64,000 nt of DNA, taken from positions 1 through 64,000 of the forward strand of contig SGPE01000009.1 in the NCBI GenBank assembly GCA_004208945.1, written 5' to 3'. The stretch comes from Pseudoalteromonas sp. CO133X (GTDB lineage: Bacteria > Pseudomonadota > Gammaproteobacteria > Enterobacterales > Alteromonadaceae). Under the pieces are notes generated by a model that saw only the letters and a program-made list of their open reading frames with translations, ran no database searches and was not told where the DNA came from. This document shows, piece after piece, positions 19,355 through 28,386 of this stretch. The position numbers and the translations under genes are program-made. The first letter of the stretch is position 1. Every line of letters starts with the position of its first letter.

Positions 19355-20260
19355 CTATTTATTAACAATATAGTCAAGAGCGCCTGAAATTGCCGCTACT
19401 TGAGCGTGAATACAAATTTCGTCACTCGCTTGTGGGCTATCAGGGTAGACCTCTGTTGTTGTTACAAATTCTGCATCTGTTAAGCCCATACATAAACCGA
19501 GCTTTTTCGCTTCGTAATTAATTACACCAAACTGAGTTTGCGGCACACCAATCAACTGGTTATTTTCATCACTTGGGGCGATATGGGTAACTTTTTCAAC
19601 TGATTTGATAATAGCGGTTTGGAATTCATGTTCAGGACGTTCGCTGTCAGCTACAAGATAAAATCCATCTGGTATATTCCAATTATCGTGTGTTTTGGCA
19701 TCGCGGGCTGCAAGCGCTGGACGAAACTCGCTATTATCAGTGTCGGTTGTTTCATGGAGATCAATATGTGCGTACGGTGCAATTGAATTATCAGCTAGGT
19801 ACTGCATAATTGCTGCCGATTCTTGCGCAGGACTATTTTGATAAAAGGAGCGGTTTGGATCAGTTGCAGTTGGATTCCAACGGTTAATGGTTTCGTAACC
19901 CCAAGGGCTAATACAGGGTGCAATTAAAATATTAAAGTGTGAAAGGTAATCGGTGGCTGCTTTTTTGGCAAAGGCTAATGCGCCGTGCACGCCACTCGTT
20001 TCATAACCGTGTACACCACCTGTTACTAACACGCATGGTTTATTATTTTGCCAATTTTTGCTTTTTAAAATGAAAAGCGGGTAGCTGTTAATGTCATAGT
20101 CAAGCGTACCATAGCATTCAACATCGAACTTTTCCGATAACGAATCAAGCTGTGATACGACGTCATCTGAGTAGCTACGCTTTACTGATTGAAGCGCAAG
20201 CCATGCTTTTTTGTCTTTATCATTCCAAGGTTTACCAGGGGTTCCGATAGGATAACTCAT
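19355..20260 (-). CDS. M14-family zinc carboxypeptidase / amidohydrolase-like protein
   Basis: A cytoplasmic protein of 301 residues when started at MSYPIGTPGKPWND (AAGG eight bases before the ATG; a longer in-frame start at 20323 lacks support). The zinc site is H84-x-x-E87 in GGVHGYETSG plus H169 in HIDLHETTD; DPNRS (136-137) supplies the carboxylate-binding Arg. The short form resembles the M14 group that includes succinylglutamate desuccinylase-like enzymes rather than digestive carboxypeptidases. The substrate is unknown. It follows the PilZ-like gene on the same strand and probably shares its transcript. Confidence 0.82.
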   Translation of the reverse strand: MSYPIGTPGKPWNDKDKKAWLALQSVKRSYSDDVVSQLDSLSEKFDVECYGTLDYDINSYPLFILKSKNWQNNKPCVLVTGGVHGYETSGVHGALAFAKKAATDYLSHFNILIAPCISPWGYETINRWNPTATDPNRSFYQNSPAQESAAIMQYLADNSIAPYAHIDLHETTDTDNSEFRPALAARDAKTHDNWNIPDGFYLVADSERPEHEFQTAIIKSVEKVTHIAPSDENNQLIGVPQTQFGVINYEAKKLGLCMGLTDAEFVTTTEVYPDSPQASDEICIHAQVAAISGALDYIVNK

Positions 20261-20323
20261 AAAATACCTTATTTGGATTTGCTGCAAAAAAGCGAGCTTA
20301 TCGAAGCGTAGCATGTCATGCAA

Positions 20324-20914
20324 CTAGATGAGTTCAGTCGTTATGTTTCCTTGTTCATATAACTTTGCGTGATGATGTTTGTGAATGTCGAATAAGTATT
20401 GGCGCATTGCATCTTCGCCTTCACAGACCTTAATTATTTTTGCAGCAATACCTTTACTTGTCGCTCTGACAGGTTTGGCTCTGATCATCACATGCTCTTG
20501 GTTGGGTAACTTAAAAGCAAGCGTAATTTCTTGCTCTAAAACAGCTTCGGCATGTTTTGGTTGTAAAAGTACTCCAGTACTCGAGAGTGACAAAATAACG
20601 TATTTTTCTGTTTGTAGATCAAGATCGGGTGTTCGCCAACTTCTTTCAATTCCTTTGGTGTCGATTACTTCAGGCGCACTAAGAACCGGCGTTAATTGAC
20701 CGCTTTCATCTGTGGTGAACTCTAATGGAAACCACAACTGATAGATACCCACTTCTGCCAATAGCGTTAATTTCGCATTCTTGAGCAATCCACTTAGTTT
20801 ATCTGGTAGGTTGAGATTTAATGACATTTTAGTGTTGATAGGGTCATCAACACTTTGTTCAGCCTCAAATAAGCTATTAAAAAAAGACAACTCTTGCTCT
20901 GATAAATGTGTCAT
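20324..20914 (-). CDS. PilZ-like protein with degenerate c-di-GMP motif
   Basis: A 196-residue soluble protein. An N-terminal acidic helix is followed by a beta-rich region and a C-terminal PilZ-like barrel: ERSWRTPDL stands where RxxxR is expected and LSLSSTGVLL where D/NxSxxG is expected. The Arg spacing is off (RSWR) and the Asp/Asn is Leu, so nucleotide binding is doubtful. It is the first gene of a two-gene operon with the M14 enzyme. The family call is tentative. Confidence 0.55.
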   Translation of the reverse strand: MTHLSEQELSFFNSLFEAEQSVDDPINTKMSLNLNLPDKLSGLLKNAKLTLLAEVGIYQLWFPLEFTTDESGQLTPVLSAPEVIDTKGIERSWRTPDLDLQTEKYVILSLSSTGVLLQPKHAEAVLEQEITLAFKLPNQEHVMIRAKPVRATSKGIAAKIIKVCEGEDAMRQYLFDIHKHHHAKLYEQGNITTELI

Positions 20915-21074
20915 CCCTAGCTCCTTTTAAGTACGACTGGCTAATAGTAACTTAAGGTCATAGTTTGTTCAAATAATGTGTACAAAACAGGCATTAACTG
21001 TGCCAGTTGCACAGAGATTTCTTTTAGTGTTTATTTGACTTACACTGGAGGAAATAATTCACAAGGATTTTATT

Positions 21075-22112
21075 TTGTCGAGTTTGACTGGTGTAAATAA
21101 AAGTTTAGTTATCTTTGCCGCTTTAGTTATTGTTTTGGCAGGTATTAAAGCTGCAAGTGTAATTGTGATCCCTTTTGTTTTGGCAGCTTTTATTGCCATT
21201 ATATGTAATCCCCTGATCCGCTTTTTTGCTAAATATGGAATTCCCAAAGCAATTGCAGTGGTTTTTGTCATGATGATGATAGTTGGTGTAGGGGTAAGCC
21301 TTGCCGGTTTGGTAGGGCAATCTATGACAGATTTCTCTGAAAAACTACCTGAGTACAAAGCGCAACTACAAGAAGAGTTTGTGTGGGTTGTTAATGTTGC
21401 TGCTAGTTATAACATCTTGATTGATAAAGAACAGATTATTTCTTTATTTGACCCAGGAAAAATGATTGATGTGGCTACAAATATGCTTACAGGCCTTGGC
21501 GGCGTAATGGCAAATATGTTTCTTATTATTTTAACGGTAGTATTTATGCTGTTTGAAGGGCCAATGCTAAGCAAAAAAGTACATATGGCATTAGATGACC
21601 CCGAAATGAAAATGAAGCAAATTGACCGCTTTTTAGACTCTATTAACTCTTATCTTGCGATAAAAACGTTAGTAAGTTTAGGTACCGGCCTGCTTGCTGG
21701 TTTTATGCTATGGGCACTTGGTGTTGATTACTTTGTGCTGTGGGGGGTTGTGGCATTCATGCTCAATTATATCCCTAATATTGGGTCGATTATTGCGGCC
21801 GTACCGGCGGTATTATTAGCTTTAATTACACAAGGCCCGCTTGTTGCTGGGGTTATTGCGGGTGGTTACCTAGTAATAAATACGGTTATGGGTAACATAG
21901 TTGAGCCTAAATTTATGGGTAAAGGTTTGGGTTTATCAACGTTAGTTGTATTCTTGTCTTTAATCTTTTGGGGTTGGTTAATGGGAACAGTCGGAATGCT
22001 GTTATCCGTACCATTAACTATGATAGTTAAAATAGCCCTAGAAACAAGCCAAGAAGGGCGTTGGCTCGCAACTTTACTGGGAAACGGCGAAGAGCTTAAA
22101 CTAGATGATTAA
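21075..22112 (+). CDS. AI-2E family transporter (PerM/YdiK type)
   Basis: Inner-membrane protein of 345 residues with about eight hydrophobic segments, in the pattern of the AI-2E exporter/PerM family: paired N-terminal segments, a soluble loop (about 90-140), then VDYFVLWGVVAFMLNYIPNIGSIIAAVP and a PLTMIVKIALE ending. The name is historical; only a few members export autoinducer-2 and others act as Na+/H+ antiporters, so substrate is open. TTG at 21075 is used, with AAGGA seven bases before. The gene is transcribed divergently from the PilZ-like gene. Confidence 0.88.
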   Translation: MSSLTGVNKSLVIFAALVIVLAGIKAASVIVIPFVLAAFIAIICNPLIRFFAKYGIPKAIAVVFVMMMIVGVGVSLAGLVGQSMTDFSEKLPEYKAQLQEEFVWVVNVAASYNILIDKEQIISLFDPGKMIDVATNMLTGLGGVMANMFLIILTVVFMLFEGPMLSKKVHMALDDPEMKMKQIDRFLDSINSYLAIKTLVSLGTGLLAGFMLWALGVDYFVLWGVVAFMLNYIPNIGSIIAAVPAVLLALITQGPLVAGVIAGGYLVINTVMGNIVEPKFMGKGLGLSTLVVFLSLIFWGWLMGTVGMLLSVPLTMIVKIALETSQEGRWLATLLGNGEELKLDD

Positions 22113-22136
22113 AAGGCGCTGATGCGCCTTTTTACT
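22111..22136. terminator. Bidirectional terminator between the AI-2E gene and the two-component operon
   Basis: AAAAGGCGC-TGAT-GCGCCTTTTT with A and T runs on either side, between two convergent units. Confidence 0.85.
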
Positions 22137-22536
22137 TTAATGGTTGCTTTAACACACTCAGGTGCTGATTGAGTATACCAATTTCACATTGCTTGTAGGT
22201 AATAGCTGCCTTGGTTGCATTTGGCATTTTTTGCAAATATCGCCAACGACAACTGTCTTCTTGGTAGCTGGCTTGGTTTTTTACACTGCGTAAAAATATA
22301 GGTAATAGTTGGCTGTTTCCCGTATCTTCTTTTATCTTTTCCAGATCTAGAGTTAGTTTATTCACCCACATTTTTTGTTCGCGTTCCAAATCTGCAATGA
22401 CTTTATCTAAGCAGCGAATATATTGCTTTGTTTCAGCAGGTGTATTGCCGTTTAATGTGCATTGCTGTTGAGCATCGATAGAGAATGCTTGAAATGATAT
22501 AAATCCTAAACAAACTGTAAATATCGGGTGTTTCAT
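22132..22536 (-). CDS. Small exported protein, lysozyme-inhibitor LprI/DUF1311-like
   Basis: A 134-residue protein with an N-terminal signal peptide (MKHPIFTVCLGFISFQAFS). The mature part is helical with four Cys (CTLNGN, IRCLDK, SCRWRYL, QCEIG) and the LDKVIADLEREQKMW helix, resembling the DUF1311/LprI group of periplasmic lysozyme inhibitors. The start is at 22536, after the kinase stop at 22538; an earlier start would overlap the kinase. It is the last gene of the PepSY-regulator-kinase operon, so it may be part of an envelope response. Family assignment is moderate. Confidence 0.6.
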   Translation of the reverse strand: MKHPIFTVCLGFISFQAFSIDAQQQCTLNGNTPAETKQYIRCLDKVIADLEREQKMWVNKLTLDLEKIKEDTGNSQLLPIFLRSVKNQASYQEDSCRWRYLQKMPNATKAAITYKQCEIGILNQHLSVLKQPLK

Positions 22537-22537
22537 A

Positions 22538-23875
22538 TTATTTTTTATCACGATAGTTAAACTCTAAAATAAACTCAGCGCCACCAAGCTTTTCGGAGTC
22601 ACCAATTGTTAAGTGGCCATTATAAGAGTTTACTAAGTCCGACACGATAGCCATACCAACACCATGACCACTTTCATAAGTGTCCAATCGGGTGCCTCTT
22701 GTTAATAATGATTCACGCTTGTCAACGGGCACGCCAGGTCCATCATCACAGATATTAATTGTTAATGATTTGCCTTGCTTAACGTTAATGTCAACTTGCG
22801 AGCGGCAAGCTTTACAAGCATTGTCTATTAGATTACCTAACAATTCCATTAAGTCGGTTTTATCACCTAAGAAGTAATCTTTCTCTGTTACTTCACATGT
22901 AAAGATAATATCTTTGTCACGATAAACCTTTGTCATGGCACTTAAAATTGAATCAATAACGGGTTTAACAAGCGTTTGTTTTTTCCATGTATCAGACGCA
23001 CCAGTGGCGGCTCGCTTTAATTGATGCTCGATCATCACATTAATACGGTCTAACTGCTCTTGTGCATCTGCATCATTGGCTAAAGGGCTTGACTTAAGTA
23101 CAGCTAATGGGGTTTTCAACGCATGCGCTAAATCGCTTAACGATGCGCGATAACGCTCTTTTTGGCGCTGCTGTGATTCAAGTAATAAGTTTAAATCTGC
23201 TTTAATTGTCTGTAGTTCAACAGGGTAAAGACCCTTAATTTGTTGATTATCGCCAGATTCAATGGATTTTATTTCTTTGTCTAAACGTTGTAGGGGTCTT
23301 GCGCTCCAAACAAAACCAATCGCCATCAATGCGGCGATTGAAACACCCATAACATACATCCAATTCACTAAAGTTTGTTTAAAGCCATCCATCAACCTGA
23401 GTAGAGCATCATTACGTTTTAACAAAATAAACCGTGCATGCTCGGATTGATCTATATTTTCTAGGATAACGGTAAGGGTAAGCTGCCAATAAACTACATT
23501 ATTATATTCAACACGACGGAAATCGGCTGAACCAGCAGGGGCTTCGAATTCGTCAGGAATAAAATTTATATTCGTTGCTGACTCAGAGTACCAAACAGGT
23601 AGATCGCCACGATAAATCATAGCGTAGGTGTCTGAGTTTAGTCTGTTTAGTTCGGGGGTGAGAATGGTGCTTGGCATCACAATGCCACGTTCAGTAAAGT
23701 CAACTTCAGAGATAAGAGAATATAAGTGGGCTTCGAGCGTTTTTTCGGTCGCTTCGACCAAGGAGGCGTAGTAAGCCTTACCAATTGAGAAAAACAAAAT
23801 TGGTAAAGCAACTAATAAAACAAAGACAAGGATAAATCCTTGCCTTACTTTAAGCGGTATTTGCGATGCTACCAC
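22538..23875 (-). CDS. Sensor histidine kinase, PhoQ-like
   Basis: Inner-membrane kinase of 445 residues. Membrane segments are near 13-33 and 171-190 and flank a periplasmic domain of about 135 residues; HAMP follows (RPLQRLDKEIKSIESGDN). The phospho-acceptor is H251 in SLSDLAHALKTPLAVL, very close to PhoQ's H box. The ATPase domain has N (NLIDNACKAC), G1 (DDGPGVP) and G2 (GHGVGMAIV) boxes. The gene overlaps the response-regulator gene by seven bases. The periplasmic acidic patch of true PhoQ is not obvious, so the signal is uncertain. Confidence 0.9.
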   Translation of the reverse strand: MVASQIPLKVRQGFILVFVLLVALPILFFSIGKAYYASLVEATEKTLEAHLYSLISEVDFTERGIVMPSTILTPELNRLNSDTYAMIYRGDLPVWYSESATNINFIPDEFEAPAGSADFRRVEYNNVVYWQLTLTVILENIDQSEHARFILLKRNDALLRLMDGFKQTLVNWMYVMGVSIAALMAIGFVWSARPLQRLDKEIKSIESGDNQQIKGLYPVELQTIKADLNLLLESQQRQKERYRASLSDLAHALKTPLAVLKSSPLANDADAQEQLDRINVMIEHQLKRAATGASDTWKKQTLVKPVIDSILSAMTKVYRDKDIIFTCEVTEKDYFLGDKTDLMELLGNLIDNACKACRSQVDINVKQGKSLTINICDDGPGVPVDKRESLLTRGTRLDTYESGHGVGMAIVSDLVNSYNGHLTIGDSEKLGGAEFILEFNYRDKK

Positions 23876-24543
23876 TGACTTTTAAGCCTGTAACCACGGC
23901 CACGTAACGTTTCTACAGGGTTTAGTGTACCGTCAGGGTCTAGCTTTTTACGTAAACGAAGCACGAATACTTCAATTACGTTTGAGTCAAGATCAAAGTC
24001 TTGGTCGTAAATATGCTCAGTTAGCTCTGACTTAGAGATCACTTTTTGTGGGTTAACCATTAAGTACTCAAGTACTTTGTATTCATATGCTGTCAGGCTA
24101 AGCTCTCTGTCATCTACCCATACTTGCTGAGAGCGAGTATGAATTTTGATTGGACCTGCTGTCATTTCAGGGTTTGCTTTACCCGCACTACGGCGAATAA
24201 GTGCGTTACAGCGCGCAATTAACTCTTCAACATGAAACGGTTTAGTAAGGTAATCATCAGCGCCTGCATCTAAACCTTCAACTTTATCTTGCCAACGGTC
24301 ACGCGCCGTTAAAATTAAGATAGGAATAGTAATACCTTGTGCACGTGCTTTTGTGATCAGTTCTATACCATCTACTTTTGGTAAGCCTAAATCGACTACT
24401 GCCATATCAAGAGGGTATTCTGTAATATGAAATAAACCAGCTTCGCCATCGTGACAAAGATCTACACTGTAGCGCTCTTTCTCAAGGGCATTACGTAAAT
24501 TGTCTGCCAAGTGTAAATCATCTTCAATTACTAAAATTCGCAT
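23869..24543 (-). CDS. OmpR/PhoP-family response regulator
   Basis: A 224-residue regulator. The receiver has acidic residues ED at 7-8, phospho-acceptor D51 (VVDLGLP), T (LTARD) and K (TKPFHVEEL). The C-terminal winged helix has SLTAYEYKVLEYLM and ETLRGRGYRL. It overlaps the kinase gene, the usual cognate arrangement. Similarity is highest to PhoP/QseB-type regulators. No clear PhoP box was found upstream, so the name PhoP is not assigned. Confidence 0.92.
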   Translation of the reverse strand: MRILVIEDDLHLADNLRNALEKERYSVDLCHDGEAGLFHITEYPLDMAVVDLGLPKVDGIELITKARAQGITIPILILTARDRWQDKVEGLDAGADDYLTKPFHVEELIARCNALIRRSAGKANPEMTAGPIKIHTRSQQVWVDDRELSLTAYEYKVLEYLMVNPQKVISKSELTEHIYDQDFDLDSNVIEVFVLRLRKKLDPDGTLNPVETLRGRGYRLKSQW

Positions 24544-24545
24544 TT

Positions 24546-24797
24546 TTAATCCTTTTTCACTTCGCCAGTCTTTTTGTTCACATGGATATCGACCACGTGT
24601 CCGTTCGTTTTTAATATTCTAACGGTATATACTTTTTCTTGCTCTGTGATTTTGAGGGTTCTACCGTCTTCCGCTTTTTTTGCAATCAACACTGCTTGCT
24701 TTTTACTGACCTCATCAGCTTGCTTGTTACTTGCAGCTGCTTGAAAGCTCGAAAGTGCAAATAGTAGGCTAAAACTGAAGGCTAATAATACGCGCAT
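24546..24797 (-). CDS. PepSY-domain periplasmic protein
   Basis: An 83-residue exported protein: signal peptide of about 22 residues, then one PepSY-like unit (KKQAVLIAKKAEDGRTLKI ... VVDIHVNKKTGEVKKD). PepSY proteins next to two-component systems are thought to monitor or modulate the periplasm. It is the first gene of the operon, two bases upstream of the response regulator. AGGAG precedes the ATG. The 160 bases upstream contain the promoter region, but no element was confidently placed. Confidence 0.82.
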   Translation of the reverse strand: MRVLLAFSFSLLFALSSFQAAASNKQADEVSKKQAVLIAKKAEDGRTLKITEQEKVYTVRILKTNGHVVDIHVNKKTGEVKKD

Positions 24798-24957
24798 GAC
24801 GGGAAACTCCTAAACCAGACCCATTTAGTTTAATTAACCAAGTAACTAAAACTCAAGTAAAAACGTTAAATTATGTGATTTAACGAGATGATCTTAGTTA
24901 ACAAGCAGTGAACAAACACTGAATTATTGCAGCAGGAAAGTTCACTCTAATTAAAAA

Positions 24958-25257
24958 TTAACCAAAGACTTTTTTAAATGGCTTTACAACTGAGTTATCG
25001 TAAACGCCAGCAGCAATATAAGGGTCGTTTGCTGCCCATTCCCTTGCTGCTTCTAATGAATCAAACTCAGCAACCACTAATGAGCCTGTAAAACCGGCTT
25101 CAGCAGGGTCTTCACTATCAACGGCTGGTAGCGGGCCTGCTGTAAATAAACGATTTTGATCGTCTAATTCCTGAAGGCGAGCTAAGTGAGCAGGGCGAGC
25201 AGATTTACGTGCTTCCAAACTATTCTCAACGTCTGTTGAATAAATCATATACAGCAT
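24958..25257 (-). CDS. yciI: YciI family protein
   Basis: A 99-residue soluble protein very similar to E. coli YciI along its length: [31 protein letters not shown], and [12 protein letters not shown] with the VKPFKKVFG end. The family has a ferredoxin-like dimeric barrel; E. coli YciI has no settled role, and the conserved His-Asp pair suggests a weak enzyme. In enterics it also lies in the yciB-trp neighbourhood, as here. Confidence 0.93.
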   Translation of the reverse strand: MLYMIYSTDVENSLEARKSARPAHLARLQELDDQNRLFTAGPLPAVDSEDPAEAGFTGSLVVAEFDSLEAAREWAANDPYIAAGVYDNSVVKPFKKVFG

Positions 25258-25433
25258 AATGTGTTCTCAATATTATTTTGAAAAAATAGTAGCATATTCT
25301 GCTGAGTAGACGAGAGATTATTTGCGTAATAATCTTTACACAAACCCATATAACTTTAACTTATAAAGCTTGAAATACGCGGTATAACACTGGTAGAGTC
25401 GCTTGATTGAGAAAATAATAATAAGGTTTTTAA

Positions 25434-26858
25434 ATGAGCGAAAAACGCGAGCATTTTAGCTCCCGCCTCGGTTTTATTTTAGCGGCAGCCGGTTCTGCTG
25501 TAGGTATCGGAAACTTAGTGGGTTTTCCTGTTTCCGCTACAAAAAATGGTGGTGGTGCTTTCCTTTTAGTCTATGCATTGTTTGTCATTTTTATCTGTTT
25601 GCCTGTAATGATGGCCGAAATGGCAATGGGTCGTAAAGCGCAAAAAGATCCTCTCGGTTCTTACAAATTGTTAGCGAGCAATGATCCAAAATGGAACTTT
25701 GCGGGCTTTTTAGCGGTACTAACGCCATTTATGATTGCTGTTTTTTACATGGTGATCACTGTGTGGATTTTTGGTTATTTATCGCAAACCGCATTTGGTA
25801 ATTTAGATGCTTTAGCTCAGCCTGATAACTTTGGTACCTTTATCAATAGCTATACCGTGTTTGGTTATATGGCTGTAGTTGCAATCATCGTTAACTTGAT
25901 CTTGGTTGGTGGTGTAAAAGAAGGTATTGAAAAAGCAGCTAAGTTTATGATGCCGGCTTTATTTGTGTTACTTACCGCGCTGGTGGTTTATGTATTAACA
26001 CTTGATAACGCGATGGCGGGTGTAAAGTATTACATCGTACCTGATTTTAGTAAAATGAGTGCGAGTGTACTTAATGGTGCGCTGGCTCAAGCATTTTTCT
26101 CATTGTCGTTAGGTATGGGTATTTTAATGACCTATGCATCGTATATTTCTAAGAAAGACGACATTGTTGGCAGTGCAAAAATGGTTGCGGTAACCGATTC
26201 ATTGGTTGCATTTATTGCCGGTCTTATGGTGCTTCCAGCTATTTTTAGTTTTAATCCGAATACTGATCCGAGTACTTTATCAGACTCATCGGTGTCGATG
26301 ATTTTTGTATATCTACCAAAAATTTTATTAGCATTACAAGCTGATATTGGCTACGTGGGTGCATCAATTGTTGCGTTTGTATTCTTCTTACTCGTCTTTT
26401 TTGCGGCAATTACGTCACTTGTATCGATTGTGGAAGTACCAACAGCAACATTAAGTGACCGTAAGGGTATCAGCCGTAAAAAAGCATTGGCTATCCTAAC
26501 TTTATCAACAGGCGTATTAACTGTGTTGTGTACCATGTCATTTGGTATGGTTGACTCTCTTACTCAGTTTGTTAATTATGGCGGCGCAGATAAGAGCTTA
26601 TTTGATATTGTTTATGATGTGTTTTACGACACAATTTTACCGCTTAATGGTTTAATGGTGTGTTTATTCGTTATGTACCGCTGGAAAAAAGCAAACTTAT
26701 CAGCAGAGCTAAGCCAAGGCTGTGACGGCTATATCGGCAGCTTTACAGAGAAGTATGTGAACTTTTCGCTATCAACGTTTATCCCTGCCATTTTATTACT
26801 TATTTTTGTAAATACGGTCGCAACGAAGTTTTTTGCATTTAGTATTTTCGGATTTTAA
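25434..26858 (+). CDS. Sodium-dependent transporter, NSS/SNF family
   Basis: Inner-membrane Na+-coupled symporter of 474 residues with about 11-12 membrane segments. The signature SRLGFILAAAGSAVGIGNLV and the following FPVSATKNGGGAFLL are the first-helix Na+/substrate site of LeuT-like transporters. The substrate (amino acid, amine or osmolyte) is not readable. It has its own promoter region and a strong terminator, so it is likely monocistronic. Confidence 0.93.
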   Translation: MSEKREHFSSRLGFILAAAGSAVGIGNLVGFPVSATKNGGGAFLLVYALFVIFICLPVMMAEMAMGRKAQKDPLGSYKLLASNDPKWNFAGFLAVLTPFMIAVFYMVITVWIFGYLSQTAFGNLDALAQPDNFGTFINSYTVFGYMAVVAIIVNLILVGGVKEGIEKAAKFMMPALFVLLTALVVYVLTLDNAMAGVKYYIVPDFSKMSASVLNGALAQAFFSLSLGMGILMTYASYISKKDDIVGSAKMVAVTDSLVAFIAGLMVLPAIFSFNPNTDPSTLSDSSVSMIFVYLPKILLALQADIGYVGASIVAFVFFLLVFFAAITSLVSIVEVPTATLSDRKGISRKKALAILTLSTGVLTVLCTMSFGMVDSLTQFVNYGGADKSLFDIVYDVFYDTILPLNGLMVCLFVMYRWKKANLSAELSQGCDGYIGSFTEKYVNFSLSTFIPAILLLIFVNTVATKFFAFSIFGF

Positions 26859-26875
26859 AAGCCAACTCAATATTT

Positions 26876-26902
26876 AGCCGCGCACTTTTGCGCGGCTTTT
26901 TT
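26876..26902. terminator. Terminator after the NSS transporter gene
   Basis: AGCCGCGCA / TGCGCGGCT with a short loop and six T. A minus-strand gene ends 8 bases to its right, so it may serve both. Confidence 0.87.
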
Positions 26903-26909
26903 ATATTCG

Positions 26910-27548
26910 CTAAATAGCCCCTGCATCTAAAACATCACCTAGCCCCAAAGTAAACATCCAAAGTCCCCATAAACTGTGTTCAATAACACACACAAAGGTC
27001 GAGCGGCTTTGCGCATAGGTGTAAGAAAAAAGCAGCCCACCTAAAAATGCTAGAAGTACGGCGAGTACATTCGCATAGACAATGTGAGCCAACGCAAACA
27101 CCGATGCGCTGACAATAATACGCACGGTTTTACTTGGCATAATGTGTTTATAACGATGGAAAAAGTAGGTTCTAAAAATAAGCTCTTGCGGCATCACCGA
27201 TAAAATGGGATAGAGCAATAACAACATCAGCCAATCATAAAAAGAATTTCTGGGCATCGAAAACCAGTTTTCTTGATTCATGATGCCGTAAAACATGCCT
27301 GAGAATAGCGCCCCTAAAAAGAAAAAGCTAAACAAGCGACGTTTGACTGCACTAAATTCACCTAAGCTGGTTAGCCTAAAGCGTTTGAAATGAGGGTCAG
27401 ATAAAAGCAACATGCTGCACACGGCCATTAAAATAATAAGGGCAGGTATAAGCCAGTTAGCGAGGTGGGCGCGTAGCAAGAAGCCTAATAGCGGCAAAGA
27501 AACAAATATGAGGGTAAATTCAAACCAGCGGTATTGGTTAGCGTTCAA
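26910..27548 (-). CDS. CPBP-family membrane protein with altered catalytic motifs
   Basis: A 212-residue protein with about seven membrane segments, of the CPBP/Abi (Rce1-type) membrane protease family. Motif 2 is intact (FALAH, H155). Motif 1, normally EExxxR, reads QELIFR (Q121), and motif 3, normally HxxxN, reads HSLWG (H191, G195). These changes may reduce or abolish proteolysis, although one Glu (E122) and both His remain. The start is TTG at 27548, with no clear ribosome site and a long hairpin directly upstream. It lies left of yciB on the same strand, separated by 58 bases. Confidence 0.75.
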   Translation of the reverse strand: MNANQYRWFEFTLIFVSLPLLGFLLRAHLANWLIPALIILMAVCSMLLLSDPHFKRFRLTSLGEFSAVKRRLFSFFFLGALFSGMFYGIMNQENWFSMPRNSFYDWLMLLLLYPILSVMPQELIFRTYFFHRYKHIMPSKTVRIIVSASVFALAHIVYANVLAVLLAFLGGLLFSYTYAQSRSTFVCVIEHSLWGLWMFTLGLGDVLDAGAI

Positions 27549-27596
27549 TGTCGTCTCAGCGTGTTTTTTGTATACGCTAACAAGCTAAGACGACAT
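27548..27596 (-). promoter_or_regulatory. Hairpin directly upstream of the CPBP-gene TTG start
   Basis: Read on the minus strand, ATGTCGTCTTAGC pairs with GCTGAGACGACAT at 12 of 13 positions around a 23-base loop that contains a run of six A. The 3' arm ends at the start codon of the next gene. It could hide the translation start or be the remains of a terminator between yciB and this gene. Confidence 0.45.
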
Positions 27597-27606
27597 ATTT
27601 ATGACA

Positions 27607-28194
27607 TTAAGATTGCTTTGAATCTTTCTCTTCGTCATCCTCAGGTAAGTATTTAAATAGGGTAATGATCGTGGCTAGCACGCATACAAAGGTAATGCCC
27701 ATTAAACCAAATACTTTAAAGTTAACCCAAAAATCGAGTGAGAAATTATAGGCAATGTAGATGTTCAGCGCTGATATACCACCGGTTACCGCAACCCAAA
27801 AGAGATTAAGTTTGTTCCACAGTGTTTCCGGTACCTTGATTTCTTGTTTACTCTCAGAGGCATTTTCTAAAATCGAGCTAAGTGCTTTTTTAACTAGGTT
27901 TTTTCCAAGCACATAGCGGCTGACTAACAAGGTAGCACTTAAGATGGCATACACAATGGTGGCCTTCCATTTCACAAACTGTTCATCGTGGAAGACTAAG
28001 GTAAGTGTACCTAGCACGACTGCGATTGCAAAAAACACCCAGTGGCGGGTTGGTACTTTGCCATCTTTAAAATAACAATAAGCAACCTGAATTAAGGTAG
28101 TTAGCATCAGCAAGGCTGTTGCCCAATAAATATCAACTAATTTGAAAACCGCAAAAAACAAAATCAGCGGAGTGTATTCAATAATTGCGCGCAT
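27607..28194 (-). CDS. yciB: Septation protein A / inner-membrane protein YciB
   Basis: A 195-residue inner-membrane protein with five to six membrane segments. The opening IEYTPLILFFAVFKLVDIYWATA and the WKATIVYAILSATLL segment match YciB (IspA/IspZ family). It is linked to intracellular septation and envelope integrity. In E. coli yciB also lies between yciI and the trp operon. The C-terminal DDEEKDSKQS tail is soluble and acidic. Confidence 0.93.
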   Translation of the reverse strand: MRAIIEYTPLILFFAVFKLVDIYWATALLMLTTLIQVAYCYFKDGKVPTRHWVFFAIAVVLGTLTLVFHDEQFVKWKATIVYAILSATLLVSRYVLGKNLVKKALSSILENASESKQEIKVPETLWNKLNLFWVAVTGGISALNIYIAYNFSLDFWVNFKVFGLMGITFVCVLATIITLFKYLPEDDEEKDSKQS

Positions 28195-28386
28195 AGATTT
28201 ATAAATGCTCTAATTTAAAAAGATACTGGGTTTTATCAAGTTATAGCTCAAGATACAAGGTTGACTTAGTTGCCCTGAAAGCTTAGCCTCCCGAGCCAAT
28301 CTGGCCTAAACCAATGTTTAGGATGTTTTACCTTATCTTTTTCCGCTTAACCTCAGATGATTAAGCGGCGTATTTTGGAGCATATT

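Noticed and set aside
24798..24860. PhoP box upstream of the PepSY gene
   Set aside because: GGTTTA-like pieces occur but not as two direct repeats with a five-base spacer.
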